From UBA4312 sp002394635 (GTDB lineage: Bacteria; Bacillota_I; Bacilli_A; Erysipelotrichales; Erysipelotrichaceae): DNA of 64,000 nucleotides. The stretch is from contig CAMNHO010000009.1 in NCBI GenBank assembly GCA_946539765.1, forward strand, positions 24,589 through 88,588, written 5' to 3'. The position numbers were made by a program, and so were the translations under genes. Within the stretch, counting starts at the first letter, position 1. Every line of letters starts with the position of its first letter. Below, piece by piece: positions 50,809-59,729 of the stretch. The notes beneath the pieces are model-generated. The model saw only the letters and a program-made list of their open reading frames with translations, was not told where the DNA came from and searched no databases.

Positions 50809-51583
50809 TTAAGCAATGTTGGCAAAAGCTTTCAATTTGTGCATCCGTGACCTGTAACCCTGTGTGTACAAACGCATCAAAGTTACCATACGTTTCTTCT
50901 ACCACTTTATAAACAGTTTGTATATATTCCCGATCGGTTCCGAAGAAGATCCGCAAAAGATCGGGATCTAATGTCGGGTCCGCCTCTGTCAATAACACAA
51001 TCAATTCATCCACTTCCGGTTTTAAATACGTCTGTGTCAGCAGATAATCATCAATGATCAAACCCCTGTCCACACCCAGTATTTCCAATACGATCACAGT
51101 GGCTAAACCGGCTCTGTCTTTTCCGGCTGTACAATGCCAAAGCGTCGCATGTTCATTCTCCATGACCTCATGAATAAAACGACGGTACTGGCGGACAGAA
51201 TGAGCATCTGTAACAAGCTTTTCATACATTCCTATCATGACCTGCTTGATATTCTTCACATTCGACATTTTTGATTGGTGGATGGCCTTCTGATCTGATC
51301 GCTTGTCTCTTGTCAATCCCGGGTTGATCTGTTCAAAGGCCGGCAGATGGATATATGTCACACCCTCCAAGAATGGATCCGGTTTCTCCTTAATTTCCTG
51401 TCCAGTGCGAAAATCCACTATCTTGGTCACTCCATGTTTTTTTAATACCTTCAGATCATCCGGTGTAGCCCCATATAACATACCGCTTCGAAGCAGACGA
51501 TTCGAACGGATGATCGACCCATCTTTGGTCACCATGCCGCCCAGATCTCTTGTATTATTTAAACCTTCCAGTTCCAGTCTCAC
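50798..51583 (-). CDS. Tyrosine-protein phosphatase (Y_phosphatase3/PTP-like)
   Basis: 261 residues from a GTG at 51583 that overlaps the proA stop as GTGA; the longer frame to 51808 lies inside proA. The N-terminal LEGLNNTRDLGGM and the P-loop HCTAGKDRAGLA (Cx5R) define the family; the Lys in the loop is usual for PTP-like lipid or protein phosphatases. VDFRTGQEIKEKPDP is also conserved. It is co-transcribed with proB and proA. Its substrate is unknown and its link to proline synthesis is not obvious. Confidence 0.87.
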   Translation of the reverse strand: MRLELEGLNNTRDLGGMVTKDGSIIRSNRLLRSGMLYGATPDDLKVLKKHGVTKIVDFRTGQEIKEKPDPFLEGVTYIHLPAFEQINPGLTRDKRSDQKAIHQSKMSNVKNIKQVMIGMYEKLVTDAHSVRQYRRFIHEVMENEHATLWHCTAGKDRAGLATVIVLEILGVDRGLIIDDYLLTQTYLKPEVDELIVLLTEADPTLDPDLLRIFFGTDREYIQTVYKVVEETYGNFDAFVHTGLQVTDAQIESFCQHCLIKG

Positions 51584-52809
51584 TTCCGTACCTGTCCATT
51601 TCCATAGATCCGATACTTCGTAGAGGTCATCTCCTGCAGACCAATCGGCCCGCGGGCATGAAGCTTCTGGGTACTGATACCTACTTCTGCACCAAACCCA
51701 AACTGGCCTCCATCGGTAAAGCGAGTCGACGCATTGTGATAAACACAGGCAGAATCCAGGGCATCCATAAAATATTGTGCCCTGTCCGCATCCTTTGTCA
51801 CAATACACTCCGAGTGCTTCGTAGAATACGTATAGATGTGCTCAATGGCTTCATTGACATCTTCGACCACTTTGATATTGACCATCAGATCATCATATTC
51901 TGTCGCGTAATTGGCTGTTTCTGCCGGTTGTCCATCAATATAACGCAAACTGGTTTCATCGCCATAGATTTTTACAGACGCAAAAACAGGTGCCAGTTTC
52001 GTCAAAAATTCCTTTGCGACATCCTTATGAACCAAGATGGTCTCAATTGCGTTACATACGCTCGGACGCTGCAGCTTGGCATTTTCCGCAATGGTCACAG
52101 CCATATCTATATCCGCCTTGTCATCCACATACAGATGACACAGCCCGGCGCCGGTTTCAATCACCGGTACCTTGGCATTCTGTACCACAAACTGGATCAA
52201 TCCCTTTCCCCCACGTGGCACAACCACATCCACATGCTGGCGGTCGGTAATGATCTCTCCGACAACTTTACGGTCCATCACATCCACCATATAAATCGGG
52301 TTGACTGGTAGAATATCACGGACAGCTTCTTTCATTACATTGGCTAATTCCATATTGGAATGAAAGGCTTCCTTTCCTCCCTTTAAAATACAGACATTGT
52401 TAGTCTTTATACAGATTGCCGCAATATCGACGGTTACATTAGGTCTGGCTTCATAGATGACACCTACGGTTCCGATTGGGATCCGTACCTGTTGAATGAT
52501 CAGTCCGTTGGGTCTTTCCATTTCGCGTATGACCTGATTGACCGGATCATCCAGATGGGCTACCTGACGACATCCCTGCGCCATTTCTTCAATCCGCTCT
52601 TCGTTTAATAAAAGCCGGTCGATCATGCTCTCGCGCATCCCATTCGCACGGGCTGTTTCAATATCCTTATTATTGGCTTTTATGATTCGTTCCTTATTTG
52701 CCACCAGGGCATCCGCAATAGCTTCCAATGCCTGGATCTTTGTCTCTTTACCGACGATTTGAAACTGACGACAAGCCAGTTTTGCTTCCGTTAATAATTG
52801 TTCGATCAT
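51580..52809 (-). CDS. proA: Glutamate-5-semialdehyde dehydrogenase (gamma-glutamyl phosphate reductase)
   Basis: 409 residues. It reduces gamma-glutamyl phosphate with NADPH in proline synthesis. The catalytic Cys is in QRPSVCNAIETILVH; other family motifs are IPIGTVGVIYEARPNVT and the C-terminal FTDGGQFGFGAEVGIST. It starts 4 bp after proB, and its stop is coupled to the phosphatase gene downstream. proC is not in the window. Confidence 0.97.
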   Translation of the reverse strand: MIEQLLTEAKLACRQFQIVGKETKIQALEAIADALVANKERIIKANNKDIETARANGMRESMIDRLLLNEERIEEMAQGCRQVAHLDDPVNQVIREMERPNGLIIQQVRIPIGTVGVIYEARPNVTVDIAAICIKTNNVCILKGGKEAFHSNMELANVMKEAVRDILPVNPIYMVDVMDRKVVGEIITDRQHVDVVVPRGGKGLIQFVVQNAKVPVIETGAGLCHLYVDDKADIDMAVTIAENAKLQRPSVCNAIETILVHKDVAKEFLTKLAPVFASVKIYGDETSLRYIDGQPAETANYATEYDDLMVNIKVVEDVNEAIEHIYTYSTKHSECIVTKDADRAQYFMDALDSACVYHNASTRFTDGGQFGFGAEVGISTQKLHARGPIGLQEMTSTKYRIYGNGQVRK

Positions 52810-52813
52810 TTTT

Positions 52814-53935
52814 TTATCCTTTCACTAATACCATATTATTGGCGTGGATCACCTCATCGTAATCCTTATAACCTAATACACCCTCAATTTCATCACTTTT
52901 CAAGCCCCGGATCCGGGAAATCTCCTCTGTAGAGTAATTTGTGATTCCTTTCGCAATTTTCTGTCCTTCTTTATCTACTATATCGACAACGGCCGACATG
53001 GTAAAATCGCCTGACACTGAGATGATACCTGAAGGCAGCAAACTCTTATGTCTTCGTAATGCCCGTTTACAGCCATCATCGACCTTGATCGATCCTTTCG
53101 CCCATGTCTGATACATGATCCAATGCTGACGACTGTTCAGATTTCTTCCCACTCTGCCGTTGAAAAGTGTTCCAATCTGTTTTCCTTCAATAAAATCCAC
53201 CAAGGAATTCTTTACTTCACCATTTATGATGGCCATATCACAGCCATATTCATTACACACCTTGGCCGCTCGCAGCTTGGTGATCATACCTCCGGTTCCC
53301 ATCGAAGAACTGGTATCTCCGGCCATAGCTTCTATTTCCGGGGTGACTTCCTGCACCTCCGCAATCAACCGGGCCTCCGGATTCTGATTCGGATTGGAAT
53401 CATACAAGCCGTCAATATCACTGACCAGGATGACCAGATCGGCATTGACGATCGGAACAACCAGAGAAGCAATGGTATCATTATCTCCGACCTTGATCTC
53501 CTCGACAGCCAATGTATCATTTTCATTGATGATCGGCAGCACATCATACTCCATCAAAGCCTGCATGGTATTGGTAAAGTTTAATAGACGTTTTCGATGG
53601 TCGAAATCATCATGATTCATCAATACCTGCGCACTCTTTATATGAAACAAGTTAAACAACTGGTCATAGATCCGCATTAAGGAAGCTTGTCCAATAGCTG
53701 CCAATGCCTGCTTTTGCGGAATCGTATTTGGCTTCTTTTTCAAATTCATTGCCTTCTGTCCAGCTCGGATGGCCCCGCTGGATACCAGTGTAACCTGTAT
53801 TCCCTTTCGCCGGATCATCGCAATCTGTTCAATAAAACGAAGGATCCGCTCCGTATCTATATTTCCTTTTTCATCACAAAGAGAAGATGATCCCACTTTG
53901 ATGATGACACTTTTCACATGAGAAAAATCCCGCAT
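52814..53935 (-). CDS. proB: Glutamate 5-kinase
   Basis: 373 residues from the ATG at 53935, with GGAGGGG upstream; the frame to 53968 lacks a site. The amino-acid kinase domain has VIIKVGSSSLCDEKG, LVSSGAIRAG and NENDTLAVEEIKVGDND. The C-terminal 110 residues are a PUA domain (GSIKVDDGCKRALRRHKSLL). It makes gamma-glutamyl phosphate, the first step of proline synthesis, usually inhibited by proline. It is the first gene of proB-proA-phosphatase. Confidence 0.97.
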   Translation of the reverse strand: MRDFSHVKSVIIKVGSSSLCDEKGNIDTERILRFIEQIAMIRRKGIQVTLVSSGAIRAGQKAMNLKKKPNTIPQKQALAAIGQASLMRIYDQLFNLFHIKSAQVLMNHDDFDHRKRLLNFTNTMQALMEYDVLPIINENDTLAVEEIKVGDNDTIASLVVPIVNADLVILVSDIDGLYDSNPNQNPEARLIAEVQEVTPEIEAMAGDTSSSMGTGGMITKLRAAKVCNEYGCDMAIINGEVKNSLVDFIEGKQIGTLFNGRVGRNLNSRQHWIMYQTWAKGSIKVDDGCKRALRRHKSLLPSGIISVSGDFTMSAVVDIVDKEGQKIAKGITNYSTEEISRIRGLKSDEIEGVLGYKDYDEVIHANNMVLVKG

Positions 53936-54081
53936 ATTTTCCCCTCCGTATTTCTTACCATTATACATGGAAAACCAGCCATCCGTAAAATGAAAGTCAA
54001 TGGTTTCTTAACAAAATGTTCCTATTTGACAAACGCAAACAGGAAGCTTATATTTTTTATCAAAGAAAGAAGGATCTCTTT

Positions 54082-54543
54082 ATGAATATTGAAAACAAAA
54101 TCAAACAGCTGGGTATTGAATTACCCGCTTCCTCTGAACCTAAAGCGATGTATATTCCTGTTAAACAAGCCGGTAACCTGTTATTTGTTTCCGGACAGCT
54201 GCCAACCACCAAGGATGGCCAATTATTATATATAGGAAAGCTCGGAAAAGATCTGACGTTGGAACAAGGACAAGAATGCGCCCGTTTATGTATCATCAAC
54301 ATGCTGGCAGCAGTCAAATACCAGCTGAAGGATCTGGACCGCGTGAAAAATGTCGTGAAGCTGCAGGCCTTTGTAGCCAGTGAAACCGGCTTTGACAAGC
54401 AACATCTGGTTACCAACGGTGCCAGTGAACTGTTATTCGATGTATTCGAAGAAGCTGGTAAACATGCCCGTACCGCTGTGGCGGTCAATCAGCTGCCTTT
54501 GGATTCACCGGTAGAAATCGAAGCTATATTTGAAGTGGAATAA
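54082..54543 (+). CDS. RidA/YjgF-family deaminase
   Basis: 153 residues from the ATG at 54082 with AAGGAT upstream. Members hydrolyse reactive enamine/imine intermediates. It carries NLLFVSGQLPTTKDG and TAVAVNQLPLDSPVEIEAIF, where the Arg of the usual family motif (R in R-x-A-V) is HARTAVAV. It belongs to the longer RidA subgroup with the insertion VSGQLPTTKDGQLLYIGKLG. It is monocistronic with a terminator. Confidence 0.92.
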   Translation: MNIENKIKQLGIELPASSEPKAMYIPVKQAGNLLFVSGQLPTTKDGQLLYIGKLGKDLTLEQGQECARLCIINMLAAVKYQLKDLDRVKNVVKLQAFVASETGFDKQHLVTNGASELLFDVFEEAGKHARTAVAVNQLPLDSPVEIEAIFEVE

Positions 54544-54549
54544 GTTTAT

Positions 54550-54583
54550 CAGCCAGCTTGTCTTCGACAGGCTGGTTTTCTAT
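54550..54583 (+). terminator. Intrinsic terminator of the RidA-family gene
   Basis: CCAGCTTGTC / GACAGGCTGG form a 10-bp stem with one mismatch and a TTC loop, followed by TTTTCT. Confidence 0.82.
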
Positions 54584-54849
54584 CGTTTTGGATCCGGTTC
54601 TTATTGCACACAGATAAAAGCTCTGCCTCCGCAAACACAGTACCAGCGTTGCACTATCCTCCATATCGGTAAAGCAGTAGCAGGATAACTGAGCGGGTGT
54701 CAAAAGACACGCCTAAAAATCAAATTTGTCCTTTATAAGATCGGTAAAGTATAAGATTCCTGTCGAATACCATATAAGACGCAGAAAAGAAGCCGTTTTC
54801 GACAAGAGTGGAATATACGCAGCGTGCAGAGACATGGTTGTCCTCGAGG

Positions 54850-55521
54850 GCTTGCAGCATCAAGGGCTACAATCTGTTTGCGTAATTATTGTGGAAAGGA
54901 ATTCGCAGGCTGCCGGTCAGTGTTTCCATGCACGAAGCCGAACATTTTCCAATTCCATCTACTGGGACATTATCGCTTTCCAACCACATGTAGCTTCCGT
55001 CCGTTCCATTACGGATACTTTGTCTTCAAACAAGAGTAAAGTCGATCACAAGACAGTTGGTAAATATATCGATGCTTTGTGCAAGGCTTTTGCCTTTTAC
55101 AGGATTCGCCGGTATGACATCCGAGGGAAACGTTATCTCTACTCTGAAGATAAATATTACCTTGCTGATCAAAGCTTCCGTTTTGCCAGGCTGGGGATGA
55201 AAAACATGGACTATGGTCGCGTGCTGGAAAACATAATTGCCATTGAACTGCTGCGGCGCGGCTGTGAAGTATATGCTGGCTCCTCTATAAAAAAGAAATC
55301 GATTTTGTCGCCATGAAACAAGGCGAGAAACTGTATATTCAGGTTGCGAATGATATATCCGAACCCAAAACCTTTGAGCGGGAAACCGCCCCGTTGCTGC
55401 AGATCAAAGATGCCTGTCCCAGCTGCTGATCGCCCGCACCTGGCAGCCGGAGTATCAGCATGAAGGCATCCGTATCATTGATGCTACTGAATGGCTCACT
55501 CAAACTGTTCCCCAAAAGTAA
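54850..55521 (+). pseudogene. Remnant of an AAA_14/DUF4143 ATPase
   Basis: The C-terminal DUF4143 part is readable in three frames. SSNKSKVDHKTVGKYIDALC to IELLRRGCEVYAG (about 55027-55284) is followed, after a frame change, by KKEIDFVAMKQGEKLYIQVA to the stop after KDACPSC (55283-55424). A second change leads to LLIARTWQPEYQHEGIRIID (to the stop at 55521). The N-terminal ATPase with its P-loop is missing or unreadable. These ATPases are mobile-island genes of unclear function. It is clearly non-functional, and the 280 bp before it hold no gene that I can see. Confidence 0.75.
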
Positions 55522-55566
55522 TAAAATTTCATATTTGGGGAATTGAGCTTGATTAACACAACTATA

Positions 55567-55611
55567 GCCGGCAGGTTTACACCCTTTTCGTAAAAAGTGA
55601 TACCTGCCGGC
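55567..55611. repeat. Strong hairpin with 10-bp perfect arms
   Basis: GCCGGCAGGT / ACCTGCCGGC are perfect inverted arms around 25 nt that themselves can pair partly (CACCCTTTT / AAAAAGTG). It is followed by CAATTTTG. It lies between the two pseudogenes and could be an old terminator or the end of a mobile element. Confidence 0.5.
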
Positions 55612-55766
55612 CAATTTTGTCCCTTACCTACAATTCCCGTGCTATCGTCGTCAAATCAGAGAACACCTTCAGGACTTCTCTCTTTGCAACGGTGTGGATA
55701 GTCTACAATTAAGCAGACAAAAATATGAGGGACATTATAACTATTATACTATAGGAGGAAAACACC

Positions 55767-56553
55767 ATGTCAGAGAGAAGAAGACCACGACACAATTCAG
55801 ATGAATTTAAGGCTCAGATGGTAGCTCTGTATACAAACGAAAACCATTTTAAGATATACTCGCCGAATATGATTTGACCTCTTCCGCATTGTGCAGTTGG
55901 TTCAGCCCGTCCAGGAACTCCGGACCATTTCACGAAGCAGATAATCTCACACCAGAGGAAATTGAATTGATTCAGTTACGGAAAGAGAACCGGCAGCTAA
56001 AAATGGAGAATGACATTTTAAAGCAAGTGGCGCTGATAATGGGACGAAAGTAGCCATTATCAGTGCGAATAAACATAAATATCCTGTTTCCGCCATGTGC
56101 ACATACCTAAAGATCAGTCGTCAAATGTACTATAACTTAAAGGATAAGAAGGCCGCAGAACTCAAAAAAGATCCTTATAATGACATCTTTGTTGAGGTGT
56201 TCGTAAAAAACCAGAGGGTATATGGAACCAGAAAAATCAAGGTAGAACGAAAAAATCAGATATGCGGTCTCCAGACGCAGGATCGACCGTATCATGCGGG
56301 AAAACGGCCTGGTTTCTGCCTATACAATTAAGCGATATCGTCCGCATAAAACCAAGATAAACAAAGCGGATATACCAAATATAGTGAATCGGGAATTCGA
56401 TAACCGCACACAGAATGAAGTGCTTGTTAGCGACCTCACCTACGCGCGGATACGTGATCGCTGGGCTTATCTGGGGTATTGATTGATTTATTCTATCGCG
56501 AGATTGTTGGAAGTAGTTGTGGTATGCATAAAACAGCAGAATTGGTAGAATAG
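55767..56553 (+). mobile_element. Decayed IS3-family insertion sequence (orfA and orfB remnants)
   Basis: OrfA starts MSERRRPRHNSDEFKAQMVA at 55767, breaks near 55850, and resumes as EYDLTSSALCSWF to LRKENRQLKMENDILKQVAL, the leucine-zipper end of IS3 OrfA. OrfB pieces follow: SANKHKYPVSAMCTYLKISR to YGTRKIKVERK (stop/frame change near 56255), then RIDRIMRENGLVSAYTIKRY to LVSDLTYARIRDRWAYLGY. This covers the start of the DDE integrase with its first Asp (SDLTYAR) and then degenerates. The remaining catalytic part is absent. I found no convincing terminal inverted repeats. Confidence 0.8.
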
Positions 56554-56715
56554 GCATTTTTGTCCGTGCCATTCACCTCCCCCTCATTTTTCATGGATAA
56601 AGCTTAAAAAGCGCATGACTGCACTATTTGTGTAATGGTCTTGCGCTCTAAGTTATTTTCATGTCCGATCGTCATGTAATGAATGGGTCAGCCATATGGG
56701 AAAATAGAAATGGAA

Positions 56716-57051
56716 TTATCTCTTAGCCTGCTGCTCAAGAGTAGAAACGAGGTTCTCAACCAATTCCCGCTGTTCTGTATTCAGATTTTTGATCCTGACA
56801 AATAGTTTATCAGATGTTTCAACCTCGATTCCTCTGAAGATGTAATCCATGGTGTATTGAGGAAATGCATCACAGATGTTGGCAGCGAGTTCTGGTGATA
56901 AGTGCCTGGCTGATGATTCAACATTGCTGATGTGCCTGTCACCAACGCCAACGATTTCTCCGAACTCTCCAGGCTTCAGATGCGCCGCCTTTCTTATTTC
57001 GCGCACACGGAGACCGATCTGTATGAAATCAAGATTCGATTTTACATGCAT
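56716..57051 (-). CDS. XRE-family transcriptional regulator of the defence island
   Basis: 111 residues. A helix-turn-helix (REIRKAAHLKPGEFGEIVGV, DRHISNVESSARHLSPELAA) is followed by a short C-terminal helix. It differs in base use from the upstream housekeeping genes. It lies downstream of the AAA_13 ATPase on the same strand but beyond that operon's terminator, so it has its own promoter. Upstream lie two repeated palindromic sites that it may bind. It probably controls itself and perhaps neighbouring island genes. Confidence 0.88.
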   Translation of the reverse strand: MHVKSNLDFIQIGLRVREIRKAAHLKPGEFGEIVGVGDRHISNVESSARHLSPELAANICDAFPQYTMDYIFRGIEVETSDKLFVRIKNLNTEQRELVENLVSTLEQQAKR

Positions 57052-57093
57052 GATCGATCACCTCCAGTCCTTGTCCTTCTACTTGTAGTATAG

Positions 57094-57154
57094 AAAACAC
57101 GCCTATTTGAAGTAATGACCGGCATGGTGCGAAAAAATACGCCTACTTGAAGTG
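57094..57154 (-). promoter_or_regulatory. Repeated operator-like sites upstream of the XRE gene
   Basis: ACGCCTATTTGAAGT and ACGCCTACTTGAAGT, both in an A-rich context, start at 57099 and 57139, exactly 40 bp apart. The second contains the palindrome ACTTGAAGT. A related CTACTTGTAG lies at 57079-57088, nearer the gene. The pattern fits an autoregulated promoter with spaced operators bound by the XRE protein (inference). Confidence 0.5.
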
Positions 57155-57167
57155 CGGCGTTCCCTGC

Positions 57168-57211
57168 GAAAAGAAAAACCCGAAGCGCAGGCCTTCTGCC
57201 ATATCGCTTCG
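57168..57211 (-). terminator. Intrinsic terminator of the defence operon
   Basis: On the minus strand CGAAGCG / CGCTTCG form a 7-bp stem with a 17-nt loop, which has an inner GGC/GCC pairing. GGGTTTTTCTTTT follows. It lies about 110 bp after the stop of the AAA_13 ATPase. The remaining gap to 57320 holds no gene. Confidence 0.65.
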
Positions 57212-57320
57212 AGCTTTGAAACGCTTTTCTTTCGGGAGATCTGAGTCTTAAAAAATTTTGCTCCTTAACATTTTTACCTCCAATAGTTATTCAGTCTGAC
57301 CCTATATTTGCCGACCATTT

Positions 57321-59699
57321 CTATTCTTCATCCATAGTCAAAATATCTTCGCACCATCTATTAATTTTTCCTGTAGCTGCTATCCCAAGATGTGCCTTAA
57401 TGTGAGGTGCGTTTAACAGTTCCATAAAACAAAGAATATCTTTTGCGGTTCGTCTCTTATCAGGTTCAGAAATGAACGAGAAGAAATCAATTTGCATATT
57501 TCTTGTTTGATCATATCTATGGCTGCCTTCATTCAGCACCAATCTATACATCAAATTCTTGAAGTAGAGTCTATGCTTTTCGTTTCCCATCAACGCAAGA
57601 ATTTCATCATCAACGGAAACCTCTTCAATCTTCTTTTTGAACTCAAAGGTTGAAAATGCTTCTAATACCTGTCTGATAATATTTCCGATATAAGGCTCCT
57701 GCTCAGTAGCGCCGCCGTTTGCATAGTCATATACCAATTCAAGAAGCGTAGTATACTCGTTACGCTTATTAATAAATCTGATCACCTGATTGTCTCGTAA
57801 TTCTTTTGGAGAATATAGAAAATTACCTTGCCCATGATATTTCTTATTGCAATCATCCATAAGCTCCGTGCACATCTTTCCAACATCGACAGCCGTAAAT
57901 AAATCATGGGTCATTACCAATACCCTTGAATCAGGGTTGCCCAGAAAAAACTTCCCCAACTCAAGTTTTAGGTATGAAAGAATTCCAACTCTGTTTTCAA
58001 GATCATAACTGGATACAGGATCGTCTATAACAAGCAGATACTCTTCTGTATATGCAGTCTCGCGACTCTTCCCTTTGAGAATGTCTGCAAAGAAATAACA
58101 GAGTCCAATAATATTTCTTTCACCAACAGATACATCTTTCGGCTTTACGGAACGGCCATTGCAAGTAAGCCTATACATTCCGTTGTCTACGCTTATATGC
58201 ATACGATTGCTGGAGAAGAAAATATATTTCAGGCCTTCATTTATTACATCTATTGCGATATTAATACTATCTCTTTGTGCATTCAGGTCGTTGAGGTGGT
58301 TTTGCTTTTCAACACAAGCTTGCTGTGCAGTATTAAAATTTCGTTCAGCGATGTCCTTTTCAGCTTGTTTTTCGTCATGTTGTCTAGAAAAGTCAATAAC
58401 ATCCCAATAAGCAATTTCATTATTGATTTTCGTCAGAGCTGCTTTAATTGGCCTCGCATCTGTCACAGAGCGATTATGAGTGGTTTTCTCACCATCCAGC
58501 AGTTTAATACTTTCTTCTAAAGTCGATATCATCTCTGTCAAAGGAGAAAGCTCTTCAACAATCGGGTTATACGGATCATCGATCTTTGATTGTAACAAGC
58601 TATTATTACTCTGAATAGCCCGGTTAATTGCTTCAATGTGATCCAAGCAGCTTCTGTAGGAAGGAAGAATTTGGAAAGGCTCTAAATCCATGACTATTTC
58701 TGGCAGAATTAAAGCCTGCAAGCTAGACTGATGGTTCTCTACTTCTTCAGATAAAACTTTTTGAATGCTTCCGATCAAATCAGCCTTGTATTGATTAGTC
58801 AGTGGTTGATGGCACTTTGGGCAAATGTTTAATTCCAAAGATGCAAATTCATGCGCGGTTCTTTTTAATTCCTCACCTTGTCCATTTTGTACAAGCCTCA
58901 ACAAATACTGCTCTCTTTTAGACAATTCAGGGTGTTCAATTACCTGCTTTAATAAAACATTCCCATTATCCGAATTAAATGCTACATATGCTGACGGAAC
59001 AGTTGGTAAAGAAGCCGTTATCTTTGAGGCACCGCTTTGTGCGGTCTCAAGACGTTTCCATTCACAATCAAAATCAACAATCAGCTCATCTCTTGTTCTT
59101 TCTGGGGAAAGAGTCAAAAAATCCTTATAGGTATTATCAGAAACCGAAGCATTCCTGCGAAGTTGCTCAATTTTGCGTTTTCTTCCTGCCCAACCATCAT
59201 CTTGTTGTAATGCAGCATACATTTTATTTATGTAATAACGTGGAGATTTAGGAGAAGAAGAATCGTTATACTCGTTAAGGTTATTCTTCTTCTGATCACG
59301 TTCAGATTCGACCTCTCTTAGTTCTTCCGTAGCATGTTCAATCAATTCTGTCAGCCCTGCTTGTTCACCGAGCATTACTATTGAACCAAGACCGTCTTCT
59401 TGAACGCGAACATTTTCATTCACATAGCCTTCATCAAAGATGAAGATATGAGCCTTTTCTTCGTCTGTGAGCGTAATAATTGTCCCTTGATCATCCACTG
59501 CTACTGCGGTTTGGATATTTTCTCCGGGAAGCCCTTTTACTTTTCGAAAAGAGCGCGCAATAGTACTCTTACCAGCACCGTTTCTCCCATAGAGAAGGAT
59601 TGCTTTTGCAGGACGGTTCCCATCACAAAGGAGAGGCAGTTGAGTTTGTGTTTCGAAATTCGCCCCTTGAATTCTGATGTTTTTGATATCCTTAAGCAT
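57321..59699 (-). CDS. AAA_13-type ABC ATPase with coiled coil and CxxC hook (RloC/PrrC-like)
   Basis: 792 residues from the ATG at 59699 (GGAGG 8 nt upstream); a TTG frame to 59714 is unlikely. The P-loop GRNGAGKST is at residues 38-46, and DVSVGERNIIGLCYF is the ABC signature. Walker B LLVIDDPVSSYD lies near 554, and the switch His is in VMTHD. Between the two ATPase halves lies a long coiled coil interrupted by CPKCHQPL near 291, a Rad50-like zinc-hook motif. This is the plan of RloC, an anticodon nuclease that backs up restriction systems. The C-terminal region ends with MYRLVLNEGSHRYDQTRN. Catalytic nuclease residues cannot be assigned by eye. It is third in the operon after Res and DUF262. 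Confidence 0.8.
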   Translation of the reverse strand: MLKDIKNIRIQGANFETQTQLPLLCDGNRPAKAILLYGRNGAGKSTIARSFRKVKGLPGENIQTAVAVDDQGTIITLTDEEKAHIFIFDEGYVNENVRVQEDGLGSIVMLGEQAGLTELIEHATEELREVESERDQKKNNLNEYNDSSSPKSPRYYINKMYAALQQDDGWAGRKRKIEQLRRNASVSDNTYKDFLTLSPERTRDELIVDFDCEWKRLETAQSGASKITASLPTVPSAYVAFNSDNGNVLLKQVIEHPELSKREQYLLRLVQNGQGEELKRTAHEFASLELNICPKCHQPLTNQYKADLIGSIQKVLSEEVENHQSSLQALILPEIVMDLEPFQILPSYRSCLDHIEAINRAIQSNNSLLQSKIDDPYNPIVEELSPLTEMISTLEESIKLLDGEKTTHNRSVTDARPIKAALTKINNEIAYWDVIDFSRQHDEKQAEKDIAERNFNTAQQACVEKQNHLNDLNAQRDSINIAIDVINEGLKYIFFSSNRMHISVDNGMYRLTCNGRSVKPKDVSVGERNIIGLCYFFADILKGKSRETAYTEEYLLVIDDPVSSYDLENRVGILSYLKLELGKFFLGNPDSRVLVMTHDLFTAVDVGKMCTELMDDCNKKYHGQGNFLYSPKELRDNQVIRFINKRNEYTTLLELVYDYANGGATEQEPYIGNIIRQVLEAFSTFEFKKKIEEVSVDDEILALMGNEKHRLYFKNLMYRLVLNEGSHRYDQTRNMQIDFFSFISEPDKRRTAKDILCFMELLNAPHIKAHLGIAATGKINRWCEDILTMDEE

Positions 59700-59729
59700 T
59701 ATCGCTACCTCCAAAGAATTGATACTGTA

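Noticed and set aside
51584..51808. Cysteine-rich N-terminal extension of the phosphatase
   Set aside because: It is proA read in another frame; the GTG overlapping the proA stop gives a normal-length phosphatase.
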